Shown here in pieces: positions 48,850 through 58,533 of a stretch of 64,000 nucleotides of DNA (the stretch's first letter is position 1; each line of letters starts with the position of its first letter). The translations under genes and the position numbers were made by a program. A model generated the notes under the pieces. The model had not been told where the DNA came from. It searched no databases and saw only the letters and a list, made by a program, of their open reading frames with translations. The DNA is from Microbacterium sp. SS28 (GTDB lineage: Bacteria; Actinomycetota; Actinomycetes; Actinomycetales; Microbacteriaceae): assembly GCF_022761035.1 (NCBI RefSeq), contig NZ_JAKWJP010000001.1, positions 496,001 to 560,000 on the forward strand, read 5' to 3'.

Positions 48850-50004
48850 TCAGTCGAGGTCGTGACTCGGACGGAGACGCTCGGCCTGGCGCAGGAGGTG
48901 CTGCTGCTCCAGGACGCTGGTGGCGCGGCGCGCGGCATCCGCGTACTCGGCGGCCGCGGCATGCACCTCCCCGGCCCTTTCATGCAGGTACGCGAGTGCG
49001 GCGTGATAGCGCGGGACGTCGTCGCCGACGAGTTCGAGGGCGGCGAGGCCCGCGTGCGGCCCATCGGCTTCTCCGATCGCGACGGCACGGCCCAGCCGGA
49101 TGACGGGCGAATCCCCGAAGGCGAGAAGCTCGTCGTACCACTCGACGATCTGCACCCAGTCGGTCTCGGCGGCAGTGGCCGCATCCGCGTGCAGCGCGGC
49201 GATCGCGGCCTGCGCCTGATACTGCCCCAGCCTGTCGCGTGCGAGCGCCGACTGCAGGATGGCGACGCCCTCCGTGTTCGCATCGACGTCCCACAGGGCA
49301 CGATCCTGCTCGGAGAGCGGGATGAGCCTGCCGCCCACCACACGGGCCGGCTGTCTCGCATGGTGGAGCAGCATGAGCGCGAGCAGCCCAGCGACCTCCG
49401 GCTCGTCGGTCAGCGCGGCGAGCTGCCGGGTGACGCGGACCGCCTCGGAGGCGATGTCGACCCCGCCCGAGTAGCCCTCGTTGAAGAGGAGATAGAGCAC
49501 GCGCAGGACGCGAGACAGATCGCCCGGCTGATCGAGGGGGATGCCGGCGAGCCGCTGCTTCGCGCGACTGATGCGCTGCGCCATCGTCGCCTCCGGCACG
49601 AGGAAGGCGTCTGCGATCTGTCGCGTCGTCAGGCCTGCGACGGCACGCAGTGTGAGGGCGATAGCCGACGTCGAGGTGAGGATGGGATGCGTGCACAGGA
49701 AGTAGAGCCCGAGCGTGTCGTCCCGCTGGGGAACGGGGCCGACCTCGGGCTCCCGCGCGAGCCGCTCCTCGCGGGCGGTGCGCGCCGCCTCGCTGCGCAT
49801 TTGGTCGAGAAACGCTCGCCACGCGACCGTGACGAGCCACGCACGGATGTCGCGCACCTCCTCGAGGAGGGGTCGCTCGAGCGTGCGAACGAGGGCCGTC
49901 TGCACGGCATCCTCGGCCGACGCGAAGTCCGCGCCGCGCCGGACGAGGATGCCGACGACCTCAGGGATCGCGCGACGCAGTGCCGTCGCATCCACCGGCG
50001 TCAC
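48850..50004 (-). CDS. ECF42-type RNA polymerase sigma factor with C-terminal TPR domain
   Basis: 384 residues from GTG 50004, overlapping the DGPF stop (GTGA). Sigma region 2 is DFASAEDAVQTALVRTLERPLLEEVRDIRAWLVTVAWRAFLDQMRSEAART. Region 4 is TLRAVAGLTTRQIADAFLVPEATMAQRISRAKQRL. Residues about 190-384 are a large helical C-terminal extension (VLRVLYLLFNEGYSGG and TPR-like repeats) as in ECF42 (SigJ-like) factors. ECF42 factors are paired with DGPF proteins, as here, and lack an anti-sigma factor. Targets unknown. Confidence 0.93.
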   Translation of the reverse strand: MTPVDATALRRAIPEVVGILVRRGADFASAEDAVQTALVRTLERPLLEEVRDIRAWLVTVAWRAFLDQMRSEAARTAREERLAREPEVGPVPQRDDTLGLYFLCTHPILTSTSAIALTLRAVAGLTTRQIADAFLVPEATMAQRISRAKQRLAGIPLDQPGDLSRVLRVLYLLFNEGYSGGVDIASEAVRVTRQLAALTDEPEVAGLLALMLLHHARQPARVVGGRLIPLSEQDRALWDVDANTEGVAILQSALARDRLGQYQAQAAIAALHADAATAAETDWVQIVEWYDELLAFGDSPVIRLGRAVAIGEADGPHAGLAALELVGDDVPRYHAALAYLHERAGEVHAAAAEYADAARRATSVLEQQHLLRQAERLRPSHDLD

Positions 50005-50408
50005 GCCACGTCGGCCGGGGGCGCGCTCATCACCTCACGCAGCTCGAGCCACTCACCCAGCGGGGTGCCGCCCGCCCACGGTGCGGCCGAGAGCTCGGAG
50101 GCGAGCTCGAGCGCCCGGTCGTAGGAGTCGACCTCGATCAGCATCCATCCCGCGATGAGGTCTTTCGTCTCGGCGAACGGACCGTCGACGACCGGCGGGC
50201 GCCCCTCGCCGTCGAAGCGCACCCAGGAGCCTCCCATCGAGAGCCCCTCGGAGGACACCAGCTCCCCCGACGCGATGAGCCGCTGCTCCATGTCCTGCAT
50301 GTACTGCACGTGCGCGACCCACTCGTCCGGCGTGAGCTGATCCATCGGGACCGTGTTCACCGCGGGACGCCCGCCCCGGTAATGCTTGAGCATCAGATAC
50401 TTGGCCAT
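50001..50408 (-). CDS. YCII-related DGPF-domain protein
   Basis: 135 residues from ATG 50408 behind GAGAGG. MAKYLMLKHYRGG start, central EGRPPVVDGPFAETKDLIAGWMLIEVDSYDRALELAS with the DGPFAE motif and a C-terminal VMSAP. DGPF proteins are ferredoxin-like folds encoded next to and often controlled by ECF42 sigma factors. The four-base overlap supports cotranscription. Biochemical role unknown. Confidence 0.93.
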   Translation of the reverse strand: MAKYLMLKHYRGGRPAVNTVPMDQLTPDEWVAHVQYMQDMEQRLIASGELVSSEGLSMGGSWVRFDGEGRPPVVDGPFAETKDLIAGWMLIEVDSYDRALELASELSAAPWAGGTPLGEWLELREVMSAPPADVA

Positions 50409-50548
50409 GACAGCCTCTCGTTCGGTGCGGCCCATTCTGACCGCTTCAGATAGGAGACGGAACCGACCCGGCGATCTCTACATCGGCCGGCGAGAATCTC
50501 TGCGCAGGGCCGTGACCGGTTCGCGGAGCCGCCGGGGAGCTCGACCCG

Positions 50549-51292
50549 TCAGGTCCCCGTGTCGGCGGGCGGGCGCGCGATGAAGACCTCGACGACCGCA
50601 TCGACCAGTGCGATGCGCACGGTCGAGCCCGGAGGGACAGCGGGATCGATGCTTCCCGGTGGGATCAGGTCCGGATCGGCGAGGACGTCGATCTGCGGCT
50701 CCAGCGGGCGACGACTGCAGGACTGCTTGTAGAACGAGCCGTCGGTCGACAGCAGCAGGCACGCCGCATCGCTGCCGTTGGTCATCGTCCAGACATCGAG
50801 GGCCCCGACCTGACCGTGGTAGCTGAGCGCTCCGGGTGGGATGCCCCACGTGTTGAGCGTCGTGGTGCTGATGCCCGGGACGATCGCATCCGAGGGCAGG
50901 AGCCTCGAGGTGAGCGTCAGCTCCGCCCGCGGGCGCGAGATCTCGGCTGCGACGAGCGCCGCCCCGGCCGCGAGTGCGAGGGTCACCGCCGCGATCGTGA
51001 TCGCCCATGGAAGATTTCGGCGCCAGAACGGCCCTGTGGATGCCGGTGCTCGAGCTCCCTCTCCCGTCTCCTGCGGCGTCGGGGCGTCGTCCAATGGCGC
51101 GGGTGCGGACGAGGCATCCGTGGGGATCGCACCCTGCTCGGGCGGATCGGCGGGCGCTTCCCCCTCCCCTGCCTCGAGAGCGCGCAGGCGCCTCTGCGCC
51201 GCGGGATCGGCCGCGATGTCGGCACCCGGGCCGTACGCGCGCCGGAGCAGCTCGGCGAGCTCGACATCCACGGGGCGTGACTCCCCTGCCAT
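50549..51292 (-). CDS. Hypothetical single-pass membrane protein
   Basis: 247 residues. Residues 1-85 are acidic and Pro/Ala-rich cytoplasmic sequence (ELAELLRRAYGPGADIAADPAAQRRLRALEAGEG). One helix lies at about residues 93-115 (LPWAITIAAVTLALAAGAALVAAEI), followed by an external beta-rich domain with two Cys (DAACLLLSTDG, KQSCSRRP) that may form a disulfide. The layout resembles an anti-sigma or envelope sensor protein, but no ZAS motif is seen and no sigma factor is adjacent. GATAAT lies six bases before the ATG on the minus strand. Confidence 0.78.
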   Translation of the reverse strand: MAGESRPVDVELAELLRRAYGPGADIAADPAAQRRLRALEAGEGEAPADPPEQGAIPTDASSAPAPLDDAPTPQETGEGARAPASTGPFWRRNLPWAITIAAVTLALAAGAALVAAEISRPRAELTLTSRLLPSDAIVPGISTTTLNTWGIPPGALSYHGQVGALDVWTMTNGSDAACLLLSTDGSFYKQSCSRRPLEPQIDVLADPDLIPPGSIDPAVPPGSTVRIALVDAVVEVFIARPPADTGT

Positions 51293-51477
51293 GGTCCGAT
51301 TATCCGCGCGTCGGCGGCCGCGGGCAGGGCTGTCCCGCGATCGAGCACCTGCTCAGCCGTGCGGATGGTGTCGGTGACCCACGCCGTGCGGTTTGTACCG
51401 CTCGTCCACAGGCATGCGAACGCATGGGCCCGAGATTCGGTCGGCGCTGCGCTCTGTTTGGCCCGCGGTCGGGTCGG

Positions 51478-51483
51478 TAGCGT
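51478..51483 (+). promoter_or_regulatory. -10-like box TAGCGT for the VOC gene
   Basis: TAGCGT is followed by GGAGCGT and ATG 51491; no ribosome-binding site is present. Leaderless type. Confidence 0.5.
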
Positions 51484-51490
51484 GGAGCGT

Positions 51491-51937
51491 ATGCCAATCA
51501 GGCTGGACAACGTCGCGATCGCCGTCCGCGACCTCGAGGCGACGATCTCGTTCTTCACCGACCTCGGCCTCACCGTCATCGGCCGCGACACCGTGAGCGG
51601 TGAATGGACCGACACTGCCGTGGGTCTCGACGGCAACCACGCCAAAATCGCGATGCTGCAAACCCCCGACGGCGACGGTCGCCTCGAGCTGTTCGAATAC
51701 ATCCATCCCGACGCGATCGAGACCGAACCCACCCGCCCCAACGAGATCGGCATGCACCGTGTCGCGTTCGCCGTCGACGACATCGACGACGCACTCGAGA
51801 TCGCCGCGAGGCACGGATGCTTCCCACTCCGCGGCGTCGCCACCTACCAAGACGCCTACAAGCTCGCCTACGTCCGCGGACCCAGCGGCATCATCCTGAT
51901 GCTCGCCGAAGAACTGAACAAGGACCGCAACGCCTAG
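51491..51937 (+). CDS. VOC-family protein (glyoxalase/bleomycin resistance fold)
   Basis: 148 residues. Two beta-alpha-beta-beta-beta modules: IRLDNVAIAVRDLEATISFFTDLGLTVIGRD and GMHRVAFAVDDIDDALEIAARHGCFPLRGVATYQDAYKLAYVRGPSGIILMLAEEL. Potential metal ligands are His in MHRVAF and Glu near VMLAEEL. Function among dioxygenase, isomerase or resistance activities cannot be told. The start is placed at 51491 because of the -10-like box. A weak 7-bp hairpin (51966-51985) follows. Confidence 0.87.
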   Translation: MPIRLDNVAIAVRDLEATISFFTDLGLTVIGRDTVSGEWTDTAVGLDGNHAKIAMLQTPDGDGRLELFEYIHPDAIETEPTRPNEIGMHRVAFAVDDIDDALEIAARHGCFPLRGVATYQDAYKLAYVRGPSGIILMLAEELNKDRNA

Positions 51938-52052
51938 CGCAGCCGGGACCAGGACTCGGCGCAACCGTTGGTACCGGAACCAACGCTCGTAGGACGGACC
52001 GACTATCGAACGGTGCGTTCGGTCATGGATGAGACTCGCATCGAGGCACGGA

Positions 52053-52745
52053 CTACTCCTGGGGTTGGCTGTAGGGATTGCGTGCCGGCGGTTGGCAGCT
52101 CGTCGGATCGATCCCGTGGTCCAACACTTGCTGATAGACACCTTGAGCGTCGCTGGCCGGCGTGACCCCCATCTCAGTAAGGCACTTGCGCAGGGCGACA
52201 TAGGTCGGAGAGTCGTACGTGTGGGCGACTTGCCATGCCATGTCGATCTGCTGGAAAGGCGGGTAGCAGATCGCGTGCGCGCTCTCGTCCACCGCGAGGT
52301 AGGAGTACTGGTGCACGCCACCTTCCATGTACTCGGCCGCCAGGCCAGATCCGTTGTCACGCATGCATTGTGCAAACGCGGCGTACGCCGCTTCGTACGT
52401 CTCCGCCGTGACCCCGAGCGGCTCCTCATCAAGCGGGGTCGAGGAAGGCACGCCGACTGCTGGTCGGCCGGATCCCCCGCCGCTCCAGATCACGAAAGGC
52501 ACGGCGACAGAGACCACGACGGCCGTGAGGGCCACGGCGAGTGCGGCCGCAGCCCAGCGCGGACGGGTAGTTCGCTGAGGAGCCACCGATGTCTGTCCGC
52601 CATCACGCGGGGAGGGCGCTGCGTCGGCATCCACGACGGCGGAGGCCGCTCGACTGAGCAGGGCCGCACGCCCTTTGGCGAGCGCATCGTCGGTGGGGAT
52701 CCGGCTCTCGTCACGGGTGTTGCGGAGCGGGGTCAGCTCGTCCAT
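52053..52745 (-). CDS. Membrane partner of ECF sigma factor (putative anti-sigma)
   Basis: 230 residues. Begins MDELTPLRNTRDESRIPTDDALAKGRAALLSR, like membrane proteins paired with actinobacterial ECF factors. One helix at about residues 67-89 (AAAALAVALTAVVVSVAVPFVIW) and an external domain with three Cys (AFAQCMRDNG, AICYPPF, LRKCLTEMG) that could sense redox or bind a ligand. Its start lies 35 bases inside the sigma gene, implying coupled translation. An anti-sigma role is inferred from position. Confidence 0.8.
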   Translation of the reverse strand: MDELTPLRNTRDESRIPTDDALAKGRAALLSRAASAVVDADAAPSPRDGGQTSVAPQRTTRPRWAAAALAVALTAVVVSVAVPFVIWSGGGSGRPAVGVPSSTPLDEEPLGVTAETYEAAYAAFAQCMRDNGSGLAAEYMEGGVHQYSYLAVDESAHAICYPPFQQIDMAWQVAHTYDSPTYVALRKCLTEMGVTPASDAQGVYQQVLDHGIDPTSCQPPARNPYSQPQE

Positions 52746-53304
52746 GTTCCACTTCCTCCGAATTGATGCTGATGCCCGCGGCCTGTCTCAGCACCCGGCG
52801 AACGCGGTTGAGCCGGGAACGGACGGTGCCGATCGGGACGTTGGTCGCCCCGGCTATCGCGGCATAATCGAGATCTGCCCACGCGTACAGCAGCAGCGTG
52901 TCGCGATCCTCCGCCCGAAGTCGTGTGAGCGCTCGGTCGAGACGGTGCACGAGCCGTTGCGCATCGATCCGGTCGTGTGCTTGGTCTACGAAGTCGGGAG
53001 CGATCCGGCCCGCCAGGTCCGCCGTCATTCCCTTCCAGGCCACCGCTTCCAGTCGAGTGTGTCTGCGGATCAGCCGCGTCGCGATACCGAGAAGCCAGGG
53101 CCGGGCGTCCGGTACGGCGGTGTCGTAGGTCCGGCGCTTCTCGAACGCGACCACAAAGGTGTCGGACATGATGTCTTCGGCCGCGTGGTCACCCACGCGT
53201 TGAGCCGCGTACCGGAACACTGAGCGAGCATGCCGGTCGTACAGGTCGGCGAATATCGCCGGCTCAGCTATCGACGTCTCGATGACCTCGTTGTCGGGGC
53301 TCAC
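52711..53304 (-). CDS. ECF RNA polymerase sigma factor
   Basis: 197 residues from GTG. Region 2: IFADLYDRHARSVFRYAAQRVGDHAAEDIMSDTFVVAFEKRRTYD. Region 4: LDRALTRLRAEDRDTLLLYAWADLDYAAIAGATNVPIGTVRSRLNRVRRVLRQA. The end overlaps the membrane partner. It responds presumably to an envelope signal through that protein. Divergent from a hydrolase lipoprotein with a 509-base gap. Confidence 0.9.
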   Translation of the reverse strand: MSPDNEVIETSIAEPAIFADLYDRHARSVFRYAAQRVGDHAAEDIMSDTFVVAFEKRRTYDTAVPDARPWLLGIATRLIRRHTRLEAVAWKGMTADLAGRIAPDFVDQAHDRIDAQRLVHRLDRALTRLRAEDRDTLLLYAWADLDYAAIAGATNVPIGTVRSRLNRVRRVLRQAAGISINSEEVEHGRADPAPQHP

Positions 53305-53813
53305 AACCGTATTGCTCGATTCCGCAGAATTGGTTCACGCCAATACGCATCCCACACCGAAAGAGCATCACCACGCCAGTCCAGGCACCCCAATTGAGCA
53401 GGCGATTGACCCGTCACTGATGTGCCCGCAACAGGACCGACCTTCGGGCGCACACTGGACCGTGAGTCGTAGGGGACTCCTGCCTGGATCGAGATCAGTT
53501 GCCGCGGGCGGGTGACGTCGGTTGTCACGACATCGCCTCGCCGGCGTCCCCCCTCGGGCCGGAGCTCGGCGACGTCGACGGCTGAGCCGTTGTGGGCTAC
53601 CGATACGCGTCTCATACTGGCCCCGTGGACCGATGTGGGGTGCCGGGTCTTCGAGTTCAGCGCACGGCCAGCGAACGAGGCCTCATTCACCGACGCGTTC
53701 GGCGTCCTCCTCGTGCGCTCCATCGCGAAGTCCACCCGCTTCTACCCAACAAGCACCATCGTCGCGCCGGCCGCCGCACGATCGCCCGTGAGCAGACGAG
53801 TGTCAGGGCTGCG
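53305..53813. other. Gap between ECF sigma gene and lipoprotein hydrolase
   Basis: About 500 bases with lower GC at the sigma end (53305-53400). Open frames here lack ribosome-binding sites and recognisable sequence. It likely holds the sigma promoter and the leader of the hydrolase gene, possibly decayed coding DNA. Confidence 0.45.
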
Positions 53814-54674
53814 ATGTTCGCCGTGGTCTTCATCGCCGCGATCGCTGTCGCAGGCTGCAGCCCGACAAGTGGCGAGCAGCCGAGATCGGCGGAATCGAAG
53901 TCGCCTGCGACCAGTTCGGCGGCCCCGCCGGATCTCGAGGCGGGTGGCCCGGTCGCGCTGCCGGACGGTCGAGAGTTGTATGTCCGCTGTTCCGGTACAG
54001 GCTCGCCGACGGTGATCCTCGAGGCCGGCGACCTCGACACCACCGGGTCGTACGCCTTCGCCGAACGGGACCTCGCAGCGGTGACGCGCACCTGCGTATA
54101 CGACCGAGCGAACCTCGGCAGCAGCGACCCCGCTCCCGGCCCGCGCCAACTCACCGACCTTGTCGCGGACCTGGAGGGGTGGATCGACGCCTCCGGGGAG
54201 CCGGGTCCGTTCGTCCTCGTCGGCACCTCCGGAGGCGGGTATATCACCGCCGGCTACGCCGTGGAGCACCCCGACCGGATCGCGGGGATGGTGTTCGTCG
54301 ACGTCGGAGCGCCATTCCTCGACCCACCGCCGGAGATCATCGACGAGACTCGGCCAGACCATCCGGGAAACACCGAGAAACGCGACTACCTGCAGGTCGA
54401 GAAGGATGCCTGGGGCGCCCGCCGGCTGGTCGGGGACATCCCGGTGACTGTCATCTCCAACCAATACACGGAGGACGAGATCGCCGACGCGGAGTTCCCA
54501 TCCGAACGCCGCGGTATGGAGACGAACGTCGAGGAGCAGGAAGGATGGTTCGTCCTCAGCCCCCGCGCGGAGCAACTTGTCGTCACGACCGGTCATGCCG
54601 TCGAGGAGGTGGATCCCCAACTCGTGATCGACGCCATCCTGGACGTGGTGTCGGCCGCCCGCGCCGAGGACTGA
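53814..54674 (+). CDS. Alpha/beta hydrolase lipoprotein
   Basis: 286 residues from ATG 53814; the frame is open upstream, but the lipoprotein signal begins here. MFAVVFIAAIAVAGC gives lipobox Cys15; its basic n-region is unusually short, so a slightly earlier start is possible. The hydrolase domain has Ser in FVLVGTSGGGYITAGYAVEHPDRIAGMVFVD and His in TTGHAVEEVDPQL, with LYVRCSGTGSPTVILEAG at the oxyanion side. Predicted to act outside the membrane on small esters or amides. Substrate unknown. Confidence 0.8.
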   Translation: MFAVVFIAAIAVAGCSPTSGEQPRSAESKSPATSSAAPPDLEAGGPVALPDGRELYVRCSGTGSPTVILEAGDLDTTGSYAFAERDLAAVTRTCVYDRANLGSSDPAPGPRQLTDLVADLEGWIDASGEPGPFVLVGTSGGGYITAGYAVEHPDRIAGMVFVDVGAPFLDPPPEIIDETRPDHPGNTEKRDYLQVEKDAWGARRLVGDIPVTVISNQYTEDEIADAEFPSERRGMETNVEEQEGWFVLSPRAEQLVVTTGHAVEEVDPQLVIDAILDVVSAARAED

Positions 54675-55331
54675 CGGGCCGCGGGAAGTCCGCCACGCGA
54701 ACGACTTGACCATCGCTCAATCCGCCACAGCTCGAGGGATGACCCGCCCGCTTGCGGACCCGTGACCGAGCGCGGCCGACCGGCTACGTTGATCGCCATG
54801 CGTGCGGCTGCTCGGGAGTGCCGCGGGGACTGGTCAGACATGACCGCCTGATTGTCAGAGCCGCTCCGCCAGGTCGTCCCGCTCGCCCCAGAACCGACGT
54901 CGACCACACCCGATGCCCTCATCGATAGCTCGCCGCATGTCACCCGCGAAGGTGCGAGGGCGGGCACGTCGTCGCTGGCGTTTCGGGACGAGTCAGCGCC
55001 GTGGCAGTCGGACACGCCGGATTTCACGCTCTCTGCCGCGCCCCATGAGCGACCGCGTTGCCGGCGCCCCGGCGATAACCGGGCGATGCGCCCTATCGTT
55101 CACGGCGTACAGAAGACGCGCGGATAGGGTGTGGCGCGGTGCTGAGCCAGCGCCCTTGCGTCCGACAGGCCGGCGCTCCGCACATGCCGGATGGCTTCGT
55201 TGTGGGGAAGGTCTCGGTCAGGCTCGTGAACCTTTCGCCGGTTCGCGGACATTTCAGGGTATGGACGATGCTGACGGCTCCGACCGGGTGCGGGTCGGCG
55301 GCGCCGTAGGACTTCTAAAGTCGGAGCCGAA
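54675..55331. other. 657-base gap; one 17-codon ORF and no clear gene
   Basis: Non-coding by composition. At 54785 TACGTT is followed by seven bases and ATG 54798, opening a 17-codon frame (MRAAARECRGDWSDMTA) that stops at 54851. This may be a start region left from a decayed gene. No hairpin or RNA gene is recognised. Confidence 0.45.
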
Positions 55332-56642
55332 ATGAGCGACGTCGCCGCGGTCGACACGACGCGCACTGCTCTGTTGCGCCGGTATCGCATGTTGTTCGCC
55401 GCATCCGCGCTGGCACTACTGGCCGCCATCGCCGGCTGCACCACTGTTCCGGAACCCTCGTCGATCGGCACCTCTGGTGGGATGGCGACCGGACCCGGAG
55501 AGCCGCCGAGTGCCGCCGAAGGCTGGATCGCGTTCGCAACTCCGTATGCGGCCATGGACCTTATGCTCGTCCGGCCTGGCGAGCTTGCGCATCGGATCGT
55601 CGGGTCCGACACCGACGACATCGCCCGGGGGTGTCCGGCGTTCGCTCCGGGGACCGCGCGGCTCGCCTTCGGTGAGGCGACTGGCGACCACGAAGCGGGA
55701 TGGACCGGTGCGGCGCTCGTGCTCGCCGATGTGACGACCTCAGGTGAGGCGTCCATCGTCGGGCGCTTCGCGGTCGATCACGAGGCGTCGATGCCGTGCC
55801 CGATCTGGTCCGCAGATGGTCGCTGGGTGGCCTTCGGCACCGGGGCGGATCGTCCTGGCAACAGCTCCGTCTACCAATTCACCGAAGTCTGGCTGGTGGA
55901 TACCGACACCAGTGAAATTCGGCGGCTGCCCGACGTGGCCGCCAATGACATCGAATGGGCACCCGACGGGTCTCAGCTGTACATCGCCGGTGAGGGCGGC
56001 ATCTCGGTCTACTCCGTCGTCGATGACTCCCTCCGAACCATCGACGACACCGCGCTGACCCGGACGATCGCCCTGTCTCCCGATGGGCAGACACTGGCTG
56101 TCGAACGACGCCGGATCAACGCGGCCGAGCGGTTCGATCTCATCCTCATGAATGCCGACGGCTCCGCCCAGCGCGTCCTCGTCGAGGACTACACGCTGAT
56201 GAACGGCATCGGGCCGGTTTGGTCGCCCGATGGGAGCAGCATCGTCTTCCAGCGCTCCTGCAAGACCTACGCAGACGCATCCGGCGACGTGCAGCGGTGC
56301 TATCCGCAGCACGAAGCGGTCATCGTCAACGCGCGCGACAACGACCCGAGCAACCCGGCCGGCACACAGACCGTGATCGCGGCCGTGCAGACCGGCGAGG
56401 GCGTCGACTCGCTCCTCTGGTTCCCGACTGCGGTCACCTGGTCGCCCGACGGCACGATGCTGCTCTCCCGGGCATGGGGACAGCCATACGGCTTTCCGGA
56501 TGCCGGAACAGATGCGCTGGGTGTGATCGCCATCCCCGTCTCGGGCTCGTCACCGCCAGTTGTCTTGTACGAAACCACCGAGGGGGCCGACGGATACGAC
56601 CTGCTTGAGATGAACGGCTTCCAGAGCTGGGTCGCACCGTAG
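55332..56642 (+). CDS. TolB-like beta-propeller lipoprotein
   Basis: 436 residues. Signal peptide with basic RRYR followed by LFAASALALLAAIAG and lipobox Cys36. The mature domain has recurring PD40-type repeats: CPIWSADGRWVAFG, DIEWAPDGSQLYIAG, TIALSPDGQTLAVE, PVWSPDGSSIVFQ and AVTWSPDGTMLLSR, giving a beta-propeller. These proteins act as scaffolds or sensors on the outer membrane face. No enzyme motif. Confidence 0.87.
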   Translation: MSDVAAVDTTRTALLRRYRMLFAASALALLAAIAGCTTVPEPSSIGTSGGMATGPGEPPSAAEGWIAFATPYAAMDLMLVRPGELAHRIVGSDTDDIARGCPAFAPGTARLAFGEATGDHEAGWTGAALVLADVTTSGEASIVGRFAVDHEASMPCPIWSADGRWVAFGTGADRPGNSSVYQFTEVWLVDTDTSEIRRLPDVAANDIEWAPDGSQLYIAGEGGISVYSVVDDSLRTIDDTALTRTIALSPDGQTLAVERRRINAAERFDLILMNADGSAQRVLVEDYTLMNGIGPVWSPDGSSIVFQRSCKTYADASGDVQRCYPQHEAVIVNARDNDPSNPAGTQTVIAAVQTGEGVDSLLWFPTAVTWSPDGTMLLSRAWGQPYGFPDAGTDALGVIAIPVSGSSPPVVLYETTEGADGYDLLEMNGFQSWVAP

Positions 56643-56911
56643 CGCCCCGAACCCAACCTCGAGACCACCACCGCGGCCTTACATCCGATGGCGCCGGTTT
56701 CGCCGGTCCTCGCAATGCTCGCATTCCTCCTCGCAACACCAGTGAGTCAGCTCAGACCGCCATTTGAAGCCCGCAAGCAGTCCCTCCAAGACTGAGCAAT
56801 CAAGGACCGACCCCCGGGCGCCCTCGTCTCCGGTTCAGGCCGCGGCCCGGGAGGACGCATGGCCCCTTCTCCTGTGGGGCGGGGAAGGGTAGGAAGGAGC
56901 ACGAGGACGCC
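56643..56911. other. 269-base spacer
   Basis: Between the propeller lipoprotein and the aldehyde dehydrogenase. Only the ribosome-binding site GGAAGGAG near 56890 is recognisable. Confidence 0.5.
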
Positions 56912-58351
56912 ATGTCGCAGCTAGACCAGCCTGGAGCCACACCCGGGAGCTCCGCTCGCGAACGTCGCTACACGACGCTCAATCCTGCAACCGGCGAGCA
57001 TATTCGGGACTACCCCTTCCTGCCGAGTGATCAGATCGACGCGATTGTGGGCGCAGCGCACGACGCATTCTTGGTGTGGCGCCGCTGGCCGGTGACCGAG
57101 CGAGCCAAGATTGTGGGGCGCGCCGCCGAGCTGATGGGTGCGCGAGCCGAAGAATTCGCGCAACTCATCACACTGGAGATGGGAAAGCTGATCACCGACA
57201 GCCGGGGCGAGGCGCCCTGGGCTGCGAGCATCCTGAGGTACTACGCAGAGAACGGACCGCGATTCCTTGAATCAGAAACCCTGCCGGTCGATGCCGGATG
57301 GGCCGTTCTGGTAAATGAGCCGCTCGGCGTAATTCTCGCTATCGAGCCCTGGAACTTTCCCCTGTACCAAGTTGTACGCGTGGCCGGACCCCAGCTCATT
57401 GCCGGAAACACGCTATTGCTCAAGCACTCCGAAATCTGTCCCCAAACCGCACTTGCCCTGGAGCAGGTCTTCACCGACGCCGGAGCGCCCAAAGGCGTCT
57501 TCACCAACGTCTTCCTGCGCATCGCCGACGTGGAGCGCGTCATCGAACACCCCGCGGTGCAGGGAGTAACTCTCACCGGCAGCGGCGAGGCCGGCTCGTC
57601 GGTCGCTCAGGTCGCGGGCCGCAACCTCAAGAAGTGCGTTCTGGAACTCGGCGGCAGCGACCCGTTCATCATCCTGGATCTGGAGGCCGGCGGGGGTCTC
57701 GACGGCACAGCAAACGCTGCAGCTGAGAGTCGACTGGGCAACGCCGGTCAGAGCTGCGCGGCAGCGAAACGAGTCATCGTCCTTGAGGAGTTCTACGACG
57801 ATTTCGTCGCCGCCCTGGCCCGCCGCTTCGCCGCGATCCGTCTCGGTGATCCCAACGATCCGAACACAGAGCTCGGGCCGCTCTCCTCCGAGCCAGCTGC
57901 GGCCCGGTTGGCAGCCCAGGTTGCCGACGCCATCGACAAAGGAGCAACAGTCATCACGGGTGGCGGACGACCGCTCAGCCCCGGCGCATTCTTCGAACCA
58001 ACCATCCTCACCGACGTCGAGCCCACTATGCGCGCCTACAGCGAAGAACTCTTCGGGCCTGTCTGCGTCGTCTACAAAGCCGCCGACGACGACTCAGCGG
58101 TCCGGCTGGCCAACGCCTCCCCGTTCGGTCTGAGCGGCGTCGTGTTCTGTACCGACCCGACACGTGCCCGCTCAGTAGCAGACGCGCTCGACAGCGGAAT
58201 GGCCTGGATCAACCACCCAACCGGCACAGAACCCCAGACTCCCTTCGGCGGGGTGAAACGCTCCGGCTACGGGCGCGAACTGTCCCACCTCGGGATCCTG
58301 GAGTTCGTCAACCGAAAGCTGATCCGCACCTTCCCCCCTCAGAACATGTGA
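56912..58351 (+). CDS. NAD(P)-dependent aldehyde dehydrogenase, succinate-semialdehyde type
   Basis: 479 residues. Catalytic Glu245 in [10 protein letters not shown] and Cys282 in [12 protein letters not shown]; cofactor region [32 protein letters not shown] and C-terminal [25 protein letters not shown]. Closest to the succinate-semialdehyde dehydrogenase group (GabD2-like). Codons here are less GC-biased than elsewhere (more ATT, GTA and TTG), a sign of different origin. No gabT or pathway partner is adjacent. Confidence 0.9.
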   Translation: MSQLDQPGATPGSSARERRYTTLNPATGEHIRDYPFLPSDQIDAIVGAAHDAFLVWRRWPVTERAKIVGRAAELMGARAEEFAQLITLEMGKLITDSRGEAPWAASILRYYAENGPRFLESETLPVDAGWAVLVNEPLGVILAIEPWNFPLYQVVRVAGPQLIAGNTLLLKHSEICPQTALALEQVFTDAGAPKGVFTNVFLRIADVERVIEHPAVQGVTLTGSGEAGSSVAQVAGRNLKKCVLELGGSDPFIILDLEAGGGLDGTANAAAESRLGNAGQSCAAAKRVIVLEEFYDDFVAALARRFAAIRLGDPNDPNTELGPLSSEPAAARLAAQVADAIDKGATVITGGGRPLSPGAFFEPTILTDVEPTMRAYSEELFGPVCVVYKAADDDSAVRLANASPFGLSGVVFCTDPTRARSVADALDSGMAWINHPTGTEPQTPFGGVKRSGYGRELSHLGILEFVNRKLIRTFPPQNM

Positions 58352-58533
58352 ATTGCCAGACGATCCGCACCGTGACGGGAGGGATCATCGCTCAGAGGAA
58401 CGTGCGGCGCCGTTGCTCGCGCAGACCCGGAAACCCGGTCGCTGTCGACCGGCTCACGGTCCGCAGTGGAATATCGCGTCGTCGCCGGAATGTTGGAGTT
58501 GCCAACCGAACTCGAACGTCGATTGGATGACGG

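Noticed and set aside
53282..53515. 77-codon plus-strand frame near the ECF sigma start
   Set aside because: Overlaps the sigma gene start, lacks a ribosome-binding site and has no recognisable sequence.
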